64,000 nucleotides of DNA from the NCBI RefSeq assembly GCF_022605165.1, contig NC_063074.1:1019501-1083500 (forward strand), given 5' to 3'. The translations under genes were made by a program, and so were the position numbers. This DNA is from Purpureocillium takamizusanense (lineage: Eukaryota > Ascomycota > Sordariomycetes > Hypocreales > Ophiocordycipitaceae). This document shows positions 1 through 12,528 of this stretch, one piece after another; the first letter of the stretch is position 1; each line of letters opens with the position of its first letter. Under the pieces are notes generated by a model. The model searched no databases, was not told where the DNA came from, and saw only the letters and a list, made by a program, of their open reading frames with translations.

Positions 1-656
1 CTACAAATGGCCCTGATTCAAGGTTCCTAACAATTATCGTGGCTGCGTCTCGGCGAATCGTCGGGGCTGGCTGGCAGCGACAGCGGGGACGCGTTTGGGC
101 TGGGAAGTCGGCCAAATCCGGCTCAGCGAGGGCTTCGTCACTCATGGGCGAGCCAAGCCCGCCAGAACCACGGCCACATGCTTCTGGAAGGGTTAAAAAA
201 TTCTCTGATGGCATCATGGACGCGGCGCCCCACCAGCGATACGGCAGAGGTTTTCAAGGCCATTCCTAGTAGGGCCGGCCATCTTGGGGCACCCCACCTC
301 TGCTTCGACAAAGGCGTTTGCAAGTACCTGTGGGGAGGAGGTACATTGTCCGATTTTTTGCGAGCGCATCCCCTTGTCGCCCTGTGCTGTGCTGTGCTGG
401 GCTAGGCTGGCCGATCTGCTGCTCCACGTTCTCACGCCCGTGTCATTGCCAGCAGCCCTGTCGCATGTGAGTCGGGGGAGGGGTACGATTGGTGGCAGGG
501 GCATCATCATCTCACCAACGCCGGCAGCGGTGCGACCAGCGAGAGGCGGACTCTGGTCGTGAGCATCTCTGGTGCTCGGGCAAAGGCTGCTGCCAGCGCT
601 GTCGTGTCGTCTGTCGTCCGTCTGCTGCCCGTGGGCTGAGCTTGGCCACGAGCCGC

Positions 657-710
657 TGGGGGAGCTGGGGGAACTGGGGGAGCTGGGGACTTGGGGGACT
701 TGGGACTGGG
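657..710 (+). repeat. G-rich minisatellite with G-quadruplex potential
   Basis: Imperfect repeats of a 9-10 nt unit of the form GGGGGAGCT/GGGGGAACT/GGGGACTT. At least five runs of four or five Gs are separated by short spacers, which satisfies the usual G-quadruplex pattern on the + strand. No gene can be assigned to it. Confidence 0.7.
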
Positions 711-789
711 CTCCAATTCGCTCACGACACCGGTTGTCGTTGCATGATGGTGGAGAATGAATCGTCTCCAGCTGTCGCAGACACGACGG

Positions 790-960
790 GGCTTGAAAAG
801 CGCGCACGGCATGGCGCGGCGGCGCGGCATGGCACCTTACAACAAGGCAAGGAGGGAGGGCATAACATGGCACGGCATGGTATATGGTTATGGCATGCGC
901 ATGGCATGGCATGGCAAAGCTCGCCGCCTGGCCCAAGGACGAGGCTCCTGCTCTGCATGC
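790..960 (+). repeat. GGCATGGC-type degenerate short repeats
   Basis: The words GGCATGGC, ATGGCAC and CATGGCATGG recur many times in about 170 bases. The array produces spurious His/Met/Cys-rich open frames on both strands; no function is inferred. Confidence 0.55.
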
Positions 961-3900
961 TGGATGGACGGACACCCACCACCGCATTCGTGTCGGCCCA
1001 ACTCCAGGTCCAAGTCCAGCATGGTCCCGGGGCGCCTTTGGGCCGTCGGTTGGGCCAGGGTGAGTCACGTCTCTTGGCGGATGGCTCGTGATGATGCATG
1101 GTCTTTTGGACAGCCAGCAGGCCTCGAGCATCATCGTAGCTTGTCGGTTGTGATTGCGGAATCCGCGCCGTCGACGGCGACTGAGAAGGGCATTACGTAC
1201 AAATTAGGTATAACTCCAACACTCTGCCGCTGGCCCTGCGCAGAGAGCCATTTCCCGAATCAGATCTCAGCGCGCCATGCTTGTGGTCGATCCCCTCCGG
1301 CTTTGGCTGCCGACGGCGAGCGATGGGGCGGGATTTGCATGCAAGCTCGCTCATCAGTGTGTACGAAGTAGGTGGTAACGTTATGTACGTACTGCGAACG
1401 ACCTTTTGGTGCCGTGCACAGGCGGCGGATGGTTTGCCGGCGACCCGCTCGCCGAGGAAGGAGGGTGCATACTGTTATCCACAAAGGATAGACAGGCTTT
1501 GTTGAAGGGAATGTTGCCTCGCATCCGGGGTCAAGTCGGAGGAGGAGTGGGCTGTGTGCCTATGTACATGTAGTATGTACATGGCTGACTGTGCGTGTGC
1601 GAAGCAAGCAGCCAGCAATCATTTGTCCTGGATGCACGGTGCAGGACTGAGGTATTCATAACAATACTACCTACTAAGAACTCCGTACCAATGCTGTTGT
1701 CTACAGTATAACTAACGACTAAGTACGCACTCCTACATTCGTATTCAGCACTATACTGTACTGTACCAAACGTACTGTACCGCCAGGCAAACACAATAGG
1801 TAGACTGCGATGCTTGTGAGCGAGAGCAAGCCCCAAACAGACAAACAGGCGGACGCTCGCACGCCGCGGGTGCCCCTGCCTGGCCCGCCCGCCCGCCCGC
1901 CCGTCCGCTCGCTCTTATCGACGGGCACAGACGGCCCCGCAGCCACGGACGGGCCCCAAGCTTTTTCTCTCTCTCTCTCTGTCTCTCTCTCTCTCTGTGT
2001 GTGTCTCCTTCTCCAGCGTGTCCGGATCGTGGACGCAGAAATAGTTAGGGGTGGGGAAGGGGGCTCGGGGTCCCCATGAGCGGTGCGTATCTTTTGTGCC
2101 AGAGCGCCAGACTAACTAATAACTTGACTGCCTACTTGGCAGTACTGTATACCGCGCGTACATACGTGTGGGTGGCGTCTTATCTCGTTCATCCCAACGG
2201 CAGTACTAGTGTACTAGGTAACTAGTATGCCCGCGAGATGCTACCGTGCTGTGCGTTTGTTTCGCTGGGGTGCGCACACACTCGGGACGGGAGCTTGAGA
2301 GTAGTACTTATTTACTAGGTTAGTTAGTGTGGGAGAGTGTGAAGGGGAAAGAGGGCAGAGCGGGAGAACATTAGACATGTGCACATGTCAAATGGCAGTC
2401 AGTTCAGTTCGGTAAACAAACGCTCGCTCACTACGTACCAGGCACGTCGTGTGAATGAATGGAGACGGCGGCTGTTGATGCATCGGGGCGCCTCATCAAA
2501 AGCCCCGCCAACCTCAACGTCACCACAACGACACTGACACCTACAAGACATGTGTCTGCACATACATACATCCGAGCAAGCCCAAGTGCTTGATCCGTAG
2601 CGAAGCTTAAATGTACGGACGGTATTGACGCTGCACATCAATGCGTGGCACGTGCGAAACCTGAGCATGTGCAACATTCAGTATGGGCTCGGGTCCAAGT
2701 GGCACGCACGTCGAAGCTCGGTATGATGCGAAGAAGATGTGGTTGATGAAAGGAGGGGTGCGTGCGGGCGAGCTGGAGGGCTGGAGGGCTGGATTGTCCA
2801 TCGACGGACGCGCAATGCAACATTGTAGTACACAGATCAATCTGCGACAGGGCCCGCCCCGCGGCCCTTCACCCTGCCATCTGCCCTCTTGCTTTTGCTT
2901 CCTTTTTCGTTGACCTTGTGGCGGCTGTTGTTGTTGCCTCCCCCAGGATGGATGAGGCGGGCTTGTGAAACCTGAACCGGGGGGGATGGACAGGGGGGCG
3001 TGGCCGCCGCTTGAGGGCCGAGGCGCCGGGGGGCGCTTGATCCTGGGGTTCCGCGCAGCAATGCGGCCAACTCTACCTTTGTTATAGCCCAGGTATACAA
3101 TACAGCATTGGCAGTATTTGGGTGCGCTATAGGGCGGGGTGTGGCGACAGAGTGCTTGAGGCGCTCTCTCAAGTGCACTTGTATCAACACACATATCCTC
3201 TCCGCCACAAGTGCACATACATATGCTTCGGACATGCAGTTGCAACCCTCCCATCCATCGACAGCCAGCGTTAGCAATGTAGTGTGTATGTGTGTTGTGG
3301 CGGCCCAGAAGAGGACCCGCGCCCAGGCGGTCTAGCGACGCGGTTATGCGCGGTGGCTGAAGCTCTGGCGTGCATGAGGGAGCTGAAGCCGGGCAGGGGG
3401 GGGGCCTCCCTACGTTCTTCGCACAAAGAAAAAGTTCCTCGGGCGTAAGGCCAAAGCAAAGCCGAGGACAGGGCGAAAGCTACAGGAGGGTGAAGGGGCC
3501 GACCAGCGCATGGTACTTCATGTACACGTAGTAGTAGTTTTGCTGTAGTCAGTATGCGCGATGTGTGCACATCGACAGAGGACGGTAAGAGGAGGAAGTG
3601 GCGTGTCCGCGCGGTAACGAACAAACCCTGTCCGAGAAGCGGGCATGCGGACTGGACCCGCGCGTCCGATAGATGAGGGCGTGTTGGTCCGATCGTCATG
3701 CACGGGGGCACCGGGCAAAACTTCCGACGGCCGCGGGGCGTGCCATGTGCAAACGGAATTGCGCGTACGACAAGTCGCTGTAGGGCCATGTATGTAAGTG
3801 CTGCAGAGAGGGTCAAGCATGTTCAAGGGTTTCTCTTGGGGCCTCGCGCGGCCGAGATCTCGGCTCTTGTCGGGGCGTTTCACCCCTTGGCCGTTTGCGA

Positions 3901-4599
3901 GGGAGACATCAGCCGACCCGCGAGAGGCCGTGGCCTGATTGATATCGTGGTGCCACCGGATCGGCCATCATCAGCAGTTCGGGCCCCGCTCCGCCGATAC
4001 TCTTTCCGGGCCGAGCAGGTCGCGGAACTCCAGTGATTGATTGGGCGCTGCAACAGACTGCCGCGCCGGATCGGCTCGCGATGGGGTCGGCCGGCCTGCC
4101 ATGCGTCGCGTCGCGTTGAGGCTTCTCCGTGGAAACATGGCGGGCGATGAGTCGATGGCTGCCCCGTGGGGTATGAACTACTACCGTGATCCCGAGTTTC
4201 TGACTGCCGCGAGCTTCATCTCAAGCGTCATTTTCCGATCCATCGAGCCTAGTCATCAAATTATCCGCGTCGTGTCCGAGGTACGAAGTATGGTTCGCCA
4301 CACGTCCGTCAGCGCGACGATCGGCTTAGGGATGAGGCCGCGGGCCGGCTGGCGTCGGGGCCTGCAGGTCTTCCGCATCTCCTTCTCGCATGTCGCACGA
4401 CAGGCTGGCGACTGGTTCTAAGGCTGCGGCATCTTGCAGCGAACCAAGGGCGGCGCGACGAGCTGGGACTTCGCCCATCCAGAGCGCTGCCCTGGCTGCC
4501 GGACACCCCCGTCGGCGGCGGGCGGTTTCCTGAAGAACCCAGGATAGCGGGAGTTGGCGCGTGGACATGCCACCTGGTGATCTCCCTCGGTCCGTCACG

Positions 4600-5062
4600 C
4601 CACCATATGCAGTTGACTGCACGCACGACATTCAAGGCCGACGACTGCCGATATTCCTTTGGCCTATTGTGGCCCATGCTGTGCTGGCGTTGACGATGGC
4701 TTTTGCCCATTGTTCGCCAATTCTCGACGTTGTCGCCTCAAAGCCGGGTACAGTGGCTGGAAGGCCAGGTTGACGGAACCCGACGTAGGCATGGCAAGCA
4801 TCCGGCTTCTCTCGCTTTGGGAGTGCCAGTTCCGAGACACATTTGCGCGTACAAGCCCCCGGGCGCGTTATCCGCATTGCCCAGAAGGCAAGCAGGGGCA
4901 GGCCAGACCCGGTATCTGTCACGTCCGTTAACGTGGTCACAGTCATTCGCCTACTCGAGCATCTTGACCTCGCCGGCGGGAGACCATGTCCGTCGAGTCT
5001 AGACGGTGCGAGTGGCCAGCAGCAACCGCATAGAGGCGCTCTTTGACGAGATCGAGATTCTG
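4600..5062 (+). pseudogene. Possible decayed coding fragment, unidentified
   Basis: Forward frame 2 reads an open stretch from about 4703 to a TAG at 5000-5002. After the stop the same frame continues with a helix-like peptide containing RIEALFDEIEILCKAL, then a TGA at about 5060. The amino-acid texture before and after the stop looks more protein-like than the neighbouring noise frames. TAG at 5000 is also the tail of a possible TCTAG acceptor, so a terminal exon is an alternative. I recognise no family, and the call is tentative. Confidence 0.2.
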
Positions 5063-6736
5063 TGCAAAGCCCTGTGATATCCTCAGGCCCACCCGAGAGC
5101 TGGCTAATGTGTATGCCAGGCCACCCGCCGTGTCTCTGTTGACCATCAACACCGCAATAGGCCACGTTGGAGCTGGACACTCTGGCTGTGCGTGTGAATG
5201 AGGGTATACTCTGCTCTGTTCAATACAGTCTCCTGGTCTCGGGAGTATGTCGTTCTTCTTCTCGTGGAAAGCAGAAACTGTCTGTACGCTCGTGAGGTGT
5301 CAGACGATGCACCCCAGGAAAATACGAACAGAAGTCACAGACGATACCCTTTTCGCGCATACCATGGTATTACTCCATCTTCGAGGAATAGACATCTCAA
5401 GATAGACGTGTCTGAATGGACGTGATCCCCGGACAAAGATGGGGGCGTTCGCTGCTCGTCTCCAGGAACGGGATGCGTCGAACAACATGTACTTCGTACA
5501 GTGACGTGATCAGCCCTCCCGGCCTGCGTGTCGGCCTTTTGTATGTCGAAAACGCTTCAGTGAGCCTGTGCAGGAATTGAGTGTGATGGCACGTTACGTT
5601 GCGAGTTGTGAGGGTGATGCGGATGAAGACGTCATGTCGGAGGCTGGGGAGGGCATGAAAAACGTGGCGAGGTTATTGGTCTAGGGTAGGTAGATACCCT
5701 CGTACTTTACGATTGCTCGTGAACGGATCGGCTCAGCAATGTGATGCACTAGCTCTGGAAATGATATTGTCTCTGAGGGTCGTTTAAATCCATCTAATTT
5801 GAATATCTGGCGGCCTGTGGAATCCGGTCAGCTCTTGGGTGTGTCCCGTTGGGTGAGGATCTTGGTCGCTCTTGCGAAGTAGTGAGTGTGTACGAAGTAT
5901 GCTTCTTGTTACTGCGTGGTAATAATGGTCCAATGGCATTAGTGGTAGCCGACACTCATAAACCATTAGTCACCGGATCCAACTAGTGCTAGAATAAAGC
6001 ACCACGATGGGCAATCTAGTACGTATCAACGATGCGTGAGTTTCCCTTGGAACTCGATGAACAAAAGTTGTGGACGTTTCAGGTTTACTGCACGAAGTAA
6101 CTACAGGGCCGCACCTGTTTATTTTAGGCAGTGGTCGGTCAGTGCTGGCAGGCGAGGTGAGCTGAGCTGAGCTGCATCCGGGCCATGACATAAGCGACTT
6201 CGACCAATCAAGACCCGTCACTGTTTGTGGTACCATTCAGGTTGTGCCCATCGCCAATGTCCGGAACCTTCTCTCGCCCTGTCGGTTCACAACGACTGGT
6301 CATCGGGCATCAACTTTGGCGCCGCGCAGCGGTACAACTCGTGCGAGCATCGGCGTCGGTGTCATGCGCGTCTGACTGGCTTCAACAGCTGTCTTTGAGC
6401 CCTCAGCCCTGACCCTGGTCCTGGGGACCGGTGCAGCAAGCGTGCCGTGGGCGGATCAGTAAGTCACGCCGTTATTCACCTTGTCTTCGCTGTGCGCCCG
6501 TGTCAAGCCCGCAACCGTTGCCGTCGCGCTACCTCACTCAATGGCAGAAGAGTGACGCAGCACATCACGTAGTGCGTGTGTTAGTTGCACGGCAGTGAGG
6601 GCGCGAGTGTCGCTGTCGCTCTCACGGTCCTCGATCTGCAAGTCATCTCCGCCAGCGGCACCAGCTCGACATCTCACATACATAGCCCCCAACTTGACAT
6701 CATACTTTTCTGACTGACTCGAAAGACGCTTTCAAA

Positions 6737-8125
6737 ATGTCGACGGAGGCGCCATCGAATGGCGCTGCGGAACCTCCCAAGCCGACCACATCCGAGGCGC
6801 CGCCCAAATTCTCCTGGCTGTATGACAGGCCCGGCCATCTGCAATCGTTGTTCACGAAGCTGACAGCTGCCCCGCCAGCCAAGCACACCCAGTATTTGTC
6901 ATAATACTCGTCGGCACCGACGAGCAGCCCTTTGGTATCCAAAAGGACTTCTTGTGCGACCGCTCCGAGTTCTACCGCAACCATTTTGCGGAAAAGACGG
7001 ACAACGATGCCCTCGAGCACGTCGTTAGGCTGCCCGACTGCTCCAAAGAAGTGTTTGGCCTCGCACAGAACTACCTGTATACCGGCGTGTTGATTGCTGA
7101 TGAGTCCAACGTGCCGTCGTACGAGTCACTGGTGGGCCTATGGAACCTCGGCCACAAGCTCGGCGTCGATGGGCTTTGCGAAAAGACACTCGATGCCATG
7201 AAGGAGTGCCGCAAACTCACCGAGAGAATCCCCGCCACACCGCTTCTCATACAAGTATGGAGGGACACACCTGAGGGGTCGTCCATCCGGCTCCTGCTGC
7301 TGTCTTGGGCAGCCGAGTACATGCGGTCTTCCGATGCTCGTGCGGAATTTGCCAAATCCCTGCCACAAGAGGTCTTGAGCGAGCTTGTTGTTGCCATGAG
7401 CTCGTTCGATGTGTCGCCGGTACCGCACGCACCGGCCGACTTGCCCGCTGTCAATACTACGCCGGCACTTCCTAGGAAGAACGTTCACTACCTCGACGAG
7501 GGAATCGACGAGGAGATGCTGAATAGCATTAAGAAGAATAGGAGGACTAGCGGAGCCCCAGGCGCCGTCGCTTCACCGCTGGACCCAGCAGCCGCAGGAC
7601 GCAGAGCCGCCCGAACGGACCTGCCCAAGACGCAGAAGAGGAGGACTAGCGCTGCCTTGGTGGACGTGCGAAACTTTACGACAGCGCAGAAGCTGGAATT
7701 CTGCGCCGATCTACTGAACAGGATGCTTTCAGGTCCAGGTGAGTCACCCACGACCTCTACGGCCAATGGCTGCGTGATATAGCGCTTCTGACATGCTGAA
7801 ACGTTGATCAGGGTTTTGGACACGCCTTGTTGGACCGTTCAAAGACCCCGTGGAGCCGGTCGAGGATGGCGTGCCCGATTATCTCGACAAAGTCAAGCGG
7901 CCAATGGATCTGAGCACGATTAAGGCCAAGATGGACCGGCGCGAGTATCCCAATGAAGAGGATTTCGTGCGTGACGTGCGGCAGATCTTTGACAACTGCT
8001 TCACATACTGGAAGAAGGGTGATCCGATGTGGGCCGCCGGGGAGAAGCTGCAACGCACGTTTGAGGAGAAGTTTTCGCACATGAACAAGTGGATCGCCAA
8101 GATGGGCGGTGACGAAGGCGAGTGA
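6737..8125 (+). CDS. BTB/POZ plus bromodomain protein
   Basis: Proposed exons are 6737-6819, 6879-7738 and 7812-8125, giving 418 aa. Intron 1 (GTATGA...GCTGAC...CAG, 59 nt) restores the frame between the start MSTEAPSNG and the BTB core, which otherwise hits a TAA. Intron 2 (GTGAGT...CAG, 73 nt) lies inside the bromodomain. A BTB/POZ fold covers about residues 29-140 (LVGTDEQPFGIQKDFLC), a basic Ser/Ala-rich linker follows, and a bromodomain covers about 300-410 (GPFKDPVEP, VPDYLDKVKRPMDL). BTB domains mediate dimerisation and bromodomains usually read acetyl-lysine, so a nuclear chromatin-associated role is inferred. The position normally held by the acetyl-lysine-anchoring Asn is Trp here (W381 in NCFTYWKKGD), so canonical binding is doubtful. 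No exact orthologue name is claimed. Confidence 0.87.
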
Positions 8126-11100
8126 GCGCCGCGCCTTGTAGCGCGCGAGAAGGGGGTTTCGGTGTGCACGGCGGATACGACGTTGCACCAATACGCTGTA
8201 CCATTTTTCGAGGCTAATGCTGTGTGTATACGGTCCGGCACCGCTGCGGGAGCAGCATGAAGTCTGTATGCTGGCAGATGGGGGCAGAGAGGGGCCTTCA
8301 AAAGGAGGGTTTGCCCTCTTGCCGTACCGCATGATGAGGAGAGCCCGGACCGATTGTCGTTGGCGAGGGCCACGGCGGGAATGTACTACCACTACTGTAC
8401 AAGGGGTAATGGCGTGAGGACGCAGGTATCGCCGGACGCCGGTTGGCGAAGCTGAGGAGAAGGTCTGCTGGGGGACGTAGTTCTGACGCCGCCGTGCGCC
8501 AATCGTTTTTTTACTGCGGTGATGAATAGGATGAGCATTGGGCCGAGCTTCGTTGGCCTGCCCGGTTGTTGAAGCCTGTCTGGTATTCCCATACTGTGAA
8601 CACGGTAGTTGCTCGTCAATGCGGAACCACTAGCTAGGAAGCTTGCGATCCTCCCAATGACTGTTCGCTCGACACGTCGCCGTATATGTGGAGAAGCTTC
8701 ATACGTGTATCCCCCAAGCCTTCACCATTCGCACTATACGTGCGTGAGTTTGTGCTATATGTCTACTGTGCAGGTACGACGCTCCATGTCCCATGGATCA
8801 TACGTATGGCAGTCCATGTTCTTCTGGTGCAATCCCGTTTCTAGAGTCATGCGGCTGACGCCTGGTCGTTCCAAAATGGCTTTAAAACGACATCTCACCT
8901 GTTATGGCCCCCTTACTCGCGCTGTGTAAAGGTAATCCCTACACTAATCGAACAGAAGAATAGTTGGTGCAGTACGAAGCAGAGGTGGAGTGTCGAGTAC
9001 GCAGTGCACAGCACGCGGCATCTTCGTGTTAGTCTGTGCGCTGCGCGCCGAGGTTGCTGAGACGGAAATGGGGACAAAGGCGAGGACGGCAAGGACTGTA
9101 TGTACCACGCAGTGCTCTCCCTTTGTGCGCCTCGTCGCACGGACAATGCGGCTCTGGCTGGGACGTCCTCGAGGGAGGTTCAAGATGGAAGGGGGGGGGG
9201 GCACAAGTGAAGCGCTGGCCGGGACAAACGCGGCGGTCAGTCTGCCGGCTCATCTATACTGTAGTTGCCGGTGCTCACGAGGCTGATTATTCTAGGGGAG
9301 GCGACTTTCCTTCTGGCAATGGGCTCGCCCTAGCTTTACGAGTCGTGGCTAGTAGCCATGGCTCGTCCGTCTCCGCGAAAGTGATGGTCGTCGGGCTGCC
9401 CGAAGTTTGGGAATCATATCATCTGGTGGGGCACGGAAAGCAGAGCCCAGGGTCCCAGCGGCACGACCGCCTCGTGTCCATGGCGACTCGCACGCAGCCA
9501 AACCACGGGAAGGCGTTCACGATAAGCGGGGGGTTCGATGCGCAGGCCCGGAGCGGTCAGCAGCAGCAGCAGCCGTCAGCTCGTCGTGACACCGCCGCGG
9601 TTCGTGATAGTACTGGCACAGTACTGTACAGTAAGTAGCCTTGCCAGGGAGCAGCGCAATACGGAGAAGTCGTTTGTGAAGTTCATGCGTTGAACGGAGT
9701 GCTTGGTGGGGCCCAAGTTGTTTTGAAACGAAGCACGAGCCTCACGCATAAAAAGGAGAGCTCGCTGTAAGTTAGGTATTCGGTCGAAAGAGCTCTGACG
9801 CCAGTCGTTCGCCCCCCGGTGGCGTTTGTCCTGGCACTGCACTCGCGCCACCATTGACGGGAGGCAATGCAAGGAGCCGCCGACGGGTGAAACAGGCGGA
9901 CAAAAGTTTCCAAGTCGGCGTTGCACCAGCAGCACGGGAGCTTTGTCGTCGCGCCTCGCGCGCAACCCAGAGACTTGGTATGCCTGCTTATGCACACAAA
10001 GGCATTTGCCGTGCAGCCAGCCAATGGCGGTCGGTCGGTCCGACGACGACGACGACGACTGACGACGATGGCACAGCCTCTCTGTTGGTCGAGCGACCAC
10101 GTCCGTATGTATGTACCTAGAATAGTCACGCAAAGCATCGTGATCCTTTTTTTTTTAGGCGACCGACGCCGGCAGGCCAGGCGGGCACGCAGAGGCCACC
10201 CGCAGAGGCCACGTCGAGGCGACCTGAAACACGAAGAGCGCGTGTAGTATTTCTGCTTTTACCACCAGTAGCCGTGGTGTCGTGGGCGCCTGTTGGCGCG
10301 AGCGCGGGAACGACTGGCCCACCACCATGGTTGCTCTCTTGCGCGCCCGCTGCCAACACACAGACCAGACAGAGCGACTTGACCTGTGCGGCCATCGAAC
10401 AAATGGAGCCGACGACGCAGCAAACCAGGACCAAAGAAGGACAGCCCAGAGGAGAGTGCAAGGGAGGAGAGGCAGAAAAAAAATTCTGTAAAATTTCTGA
10501 AGGGTGAGTGGACGTTGTTGGCCCCTCCCGAGATGCCGCCATCCGCGACGAAGGGGTCACCACTCCCCACTACCGTCCGTTCATCCATCCATCCAGTCGG
10601 GGGCAAGGCTGATGAGAGTAACTCATTAGACCCAGTGCCGGTTGGAAAGGAAGACGCTTCCGGCAGAGAAGGAGAGAGTGGGTGCCCCCGGCCAGAACCA
10701 GAGAGGACAGGACGGGATTCCACCAGAGAGGGTGAGCGACGGGCTCCCAAACGACGGACGATTGAGCGCCTGGGCGGCAGACGATTGGCCGAGGGGCCAA
10801 GGTCTGGTTCCTGGCGCCAGGCACGATGACTCTCTGACTAGGCCGCCGCGCGAAACGGCTGTTGGTGTGCGGGCGACCACGTTGTTTGGAGTGGAGGAGG
10901 CCCTTTCATCGTCGAGGGCGGAACACTCCCCCCCCACCAACCAACCTCTCTGTGTAAGTCGGTCGGGAGGTCATGTCAGTAAGCGAAACGAGGGATGGAG
11001 CGATGTGGCCGACGAAGGCACGCGCACGCTGGCAGCCAGCGCATGAGGCGACGGAGGATCAAAGGATGCGGGCGGGGTGACCGGGCGTGATGATGAAGGC

Positions 11101-12528
11101 GAGTGAGGTCCTCGTCGGCAACGGACAGGGTGGTGCGCAGATCCAAATCAGCCTGGCCGCCAGCCAAGCCCGGCGGGGGAATTGCGTGTCCGTCTGCGAT
11201 GCTACCGCACCGACAAAATACTGACTGAAGGTTTTGGTAGAAAGCAAAACGAAGCCGCGCTTCCGTCGTCCTCTCCCTCCCTTGTCGTCTCAACAGGCGC
11301 CGGGGCCGCGCGATTCATTCGTGCAACTAAAAATGCAATTTATCAATAAAGCAATCGACGTCCTGGGAGCTCATCGCGCCTACCTATCCAACTCCTTTGG
11401 GAATCCCAGGGCAAATCGTGAGCAAGGGCGGCGACGGCGGTAGTGGAAATTGAGTCTCAGTGGGGGGAGAAAAAAGTGTGCCCGTGATTCAGTGAGTGCA
11501 TGACTCCAGATGGACGTTGCAGCGCTCGACAGTGAGTGAGTGGATGGACCCATGGATGGAGTTGGGTGATGAGTGGATGCCCCTTGTCCAAATGGATCCA
11601 TTGGGCCCAACGGCCCCAAACCGCCCTTGGCTTGCTTCATGCTGCAATGGGTTCTCTCTTCCACTGGGCTGGAGTCTCCAGGTGCCCGTCCACAGAGGCA
11701 ATTACAGGGCCCATCTTGGGGGGGGGGGGGGGGCTGGCGGAGCCTTGCAAGGGGCCCTGCCCGTTCCTGACCGCTTGACCGCATTGGGCATGGCGGGTGC
11801 CTCAGCGTGCGGGAGCTTGGAGGACCCAGTGATCAGTGGTCGGCGAGGGTGGCGGGTCCAGTGCTGCGTTAGCGCCGCGGTGCCTGACTTGGCTGGATGA
11901 GGGAACGGACCCGGGCATGCTTGCTGCCCTGAAGGGGAGCTGTGAGCACGGGCATCCATCCATTCATCACCCATGCCATGCCAGGGACGACACACCAGCC
12001 TGGGGCATACCAGGCCAGACCAACCTGGGCAGGGCAGTCACTCGCTGCACTCACCCACCACTGCACCTACGCACTCACAGCACAGCACAGTGCAGCGCAG
12101 CGGCGCTCTCGCTGAGCACAATGGATGGAGGGGGCGGGTCCCCCCCCCAAAGATCCAGGCCAGGCACGCTGGGACTGCCAAAAAGAGAGACTCGCCTGGG
12201 GCAACGCCATCAAGGCGGGAAATTAAAAAGGATCCCCCCTGCCAGCGCCCACCTCCGCCGTCCCCCTTCTCGCCTTCTCTCGAACACTCACCTTCACCAC
12301 CACTCAAGACGCGCTCGTCGGCCCATTGAGGTCTCCTTTGCAGGCTCACCTGTTTTGTCCGCTCCTCAGAGTATTGCTTCAAATACTCGTTCCACTCTTT
12401 CGTGAGACCTAGCAGCAAGCAACAAGCACAGCAACCACAACACCTCTCGACGCGTCGTCTTTCCTCGTTCCGAGACAAATCAACAACCGCACACACACTC
12501 TTTGACCTCAGCAACACCACCCGACACG
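8126..12528. other. Intergenic region, no supported gene
   Basis: About 4.4 kb between the BTB-bromodomain gene and the Cys-rich GPI gene. Open frames are short or low-complexity and lack family motifs or splice logic. It contains G runs (about 9190 and a 16-G run at 11718-11733), short triplet tracts and, at its right end, the CT-rich leader of the next gene. Confidence 0.6.
12230..12528 (+). promoter_or_regulatory. Pyrimidine-rich leader of the Cys-rich GPI gene
   Basis: C/T-rich and CA-rich DNA (CCTTCTCGCCTTCTCTCG, CACCTTCACCACCACTC, CACACACACTCTTTGACC) runs directly into the start at 12529. Filamentous ascomycete transcription starts commonly lie in such tracts. No TATA box is clear; the exact transcription start is not determined. 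Confidence 0.45.

Larger units (their letters stand above)
1..6736. other. Gene-poor intergenic region
   Basis: About 6.7 kb with no open frame that resembles a known protein or carries a consistent exon structure. The long frames here come from GC-rich, repeat-rich DNA. Visible contents are a G-rich minisatellite (657-710), GGCATGGC repeats (about 790-960), a GCCC array (about 1881-1912), a CT tract (about 1965-2000), three exact copies of the TACTTCGTAC 10-mer (1361, 5490, 5890) and a possible decayed coding fragment near 4.6-5.06 kb. The last few hundred bases precede the BTB-bromodomain gene and presumably hold its promoter. Confidence 0.6.

Noticed and set aside
214..1134. 306-codon open frame on the - strand
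   Set aside because: It is built from the GGCATGGC and G-rich minisatellites (His/Ala/Cys and Ser/Pro repeats) and has no family resemblance.
5930..5995. tRNA-like stretch with TTAGTGGTAG and CTCATAA
   Set aside because: It recalls a D-loop and a Met-type anticodon loop, but no TTCGA T-loop follows and the acceptor and T stems do not pair on either strand.
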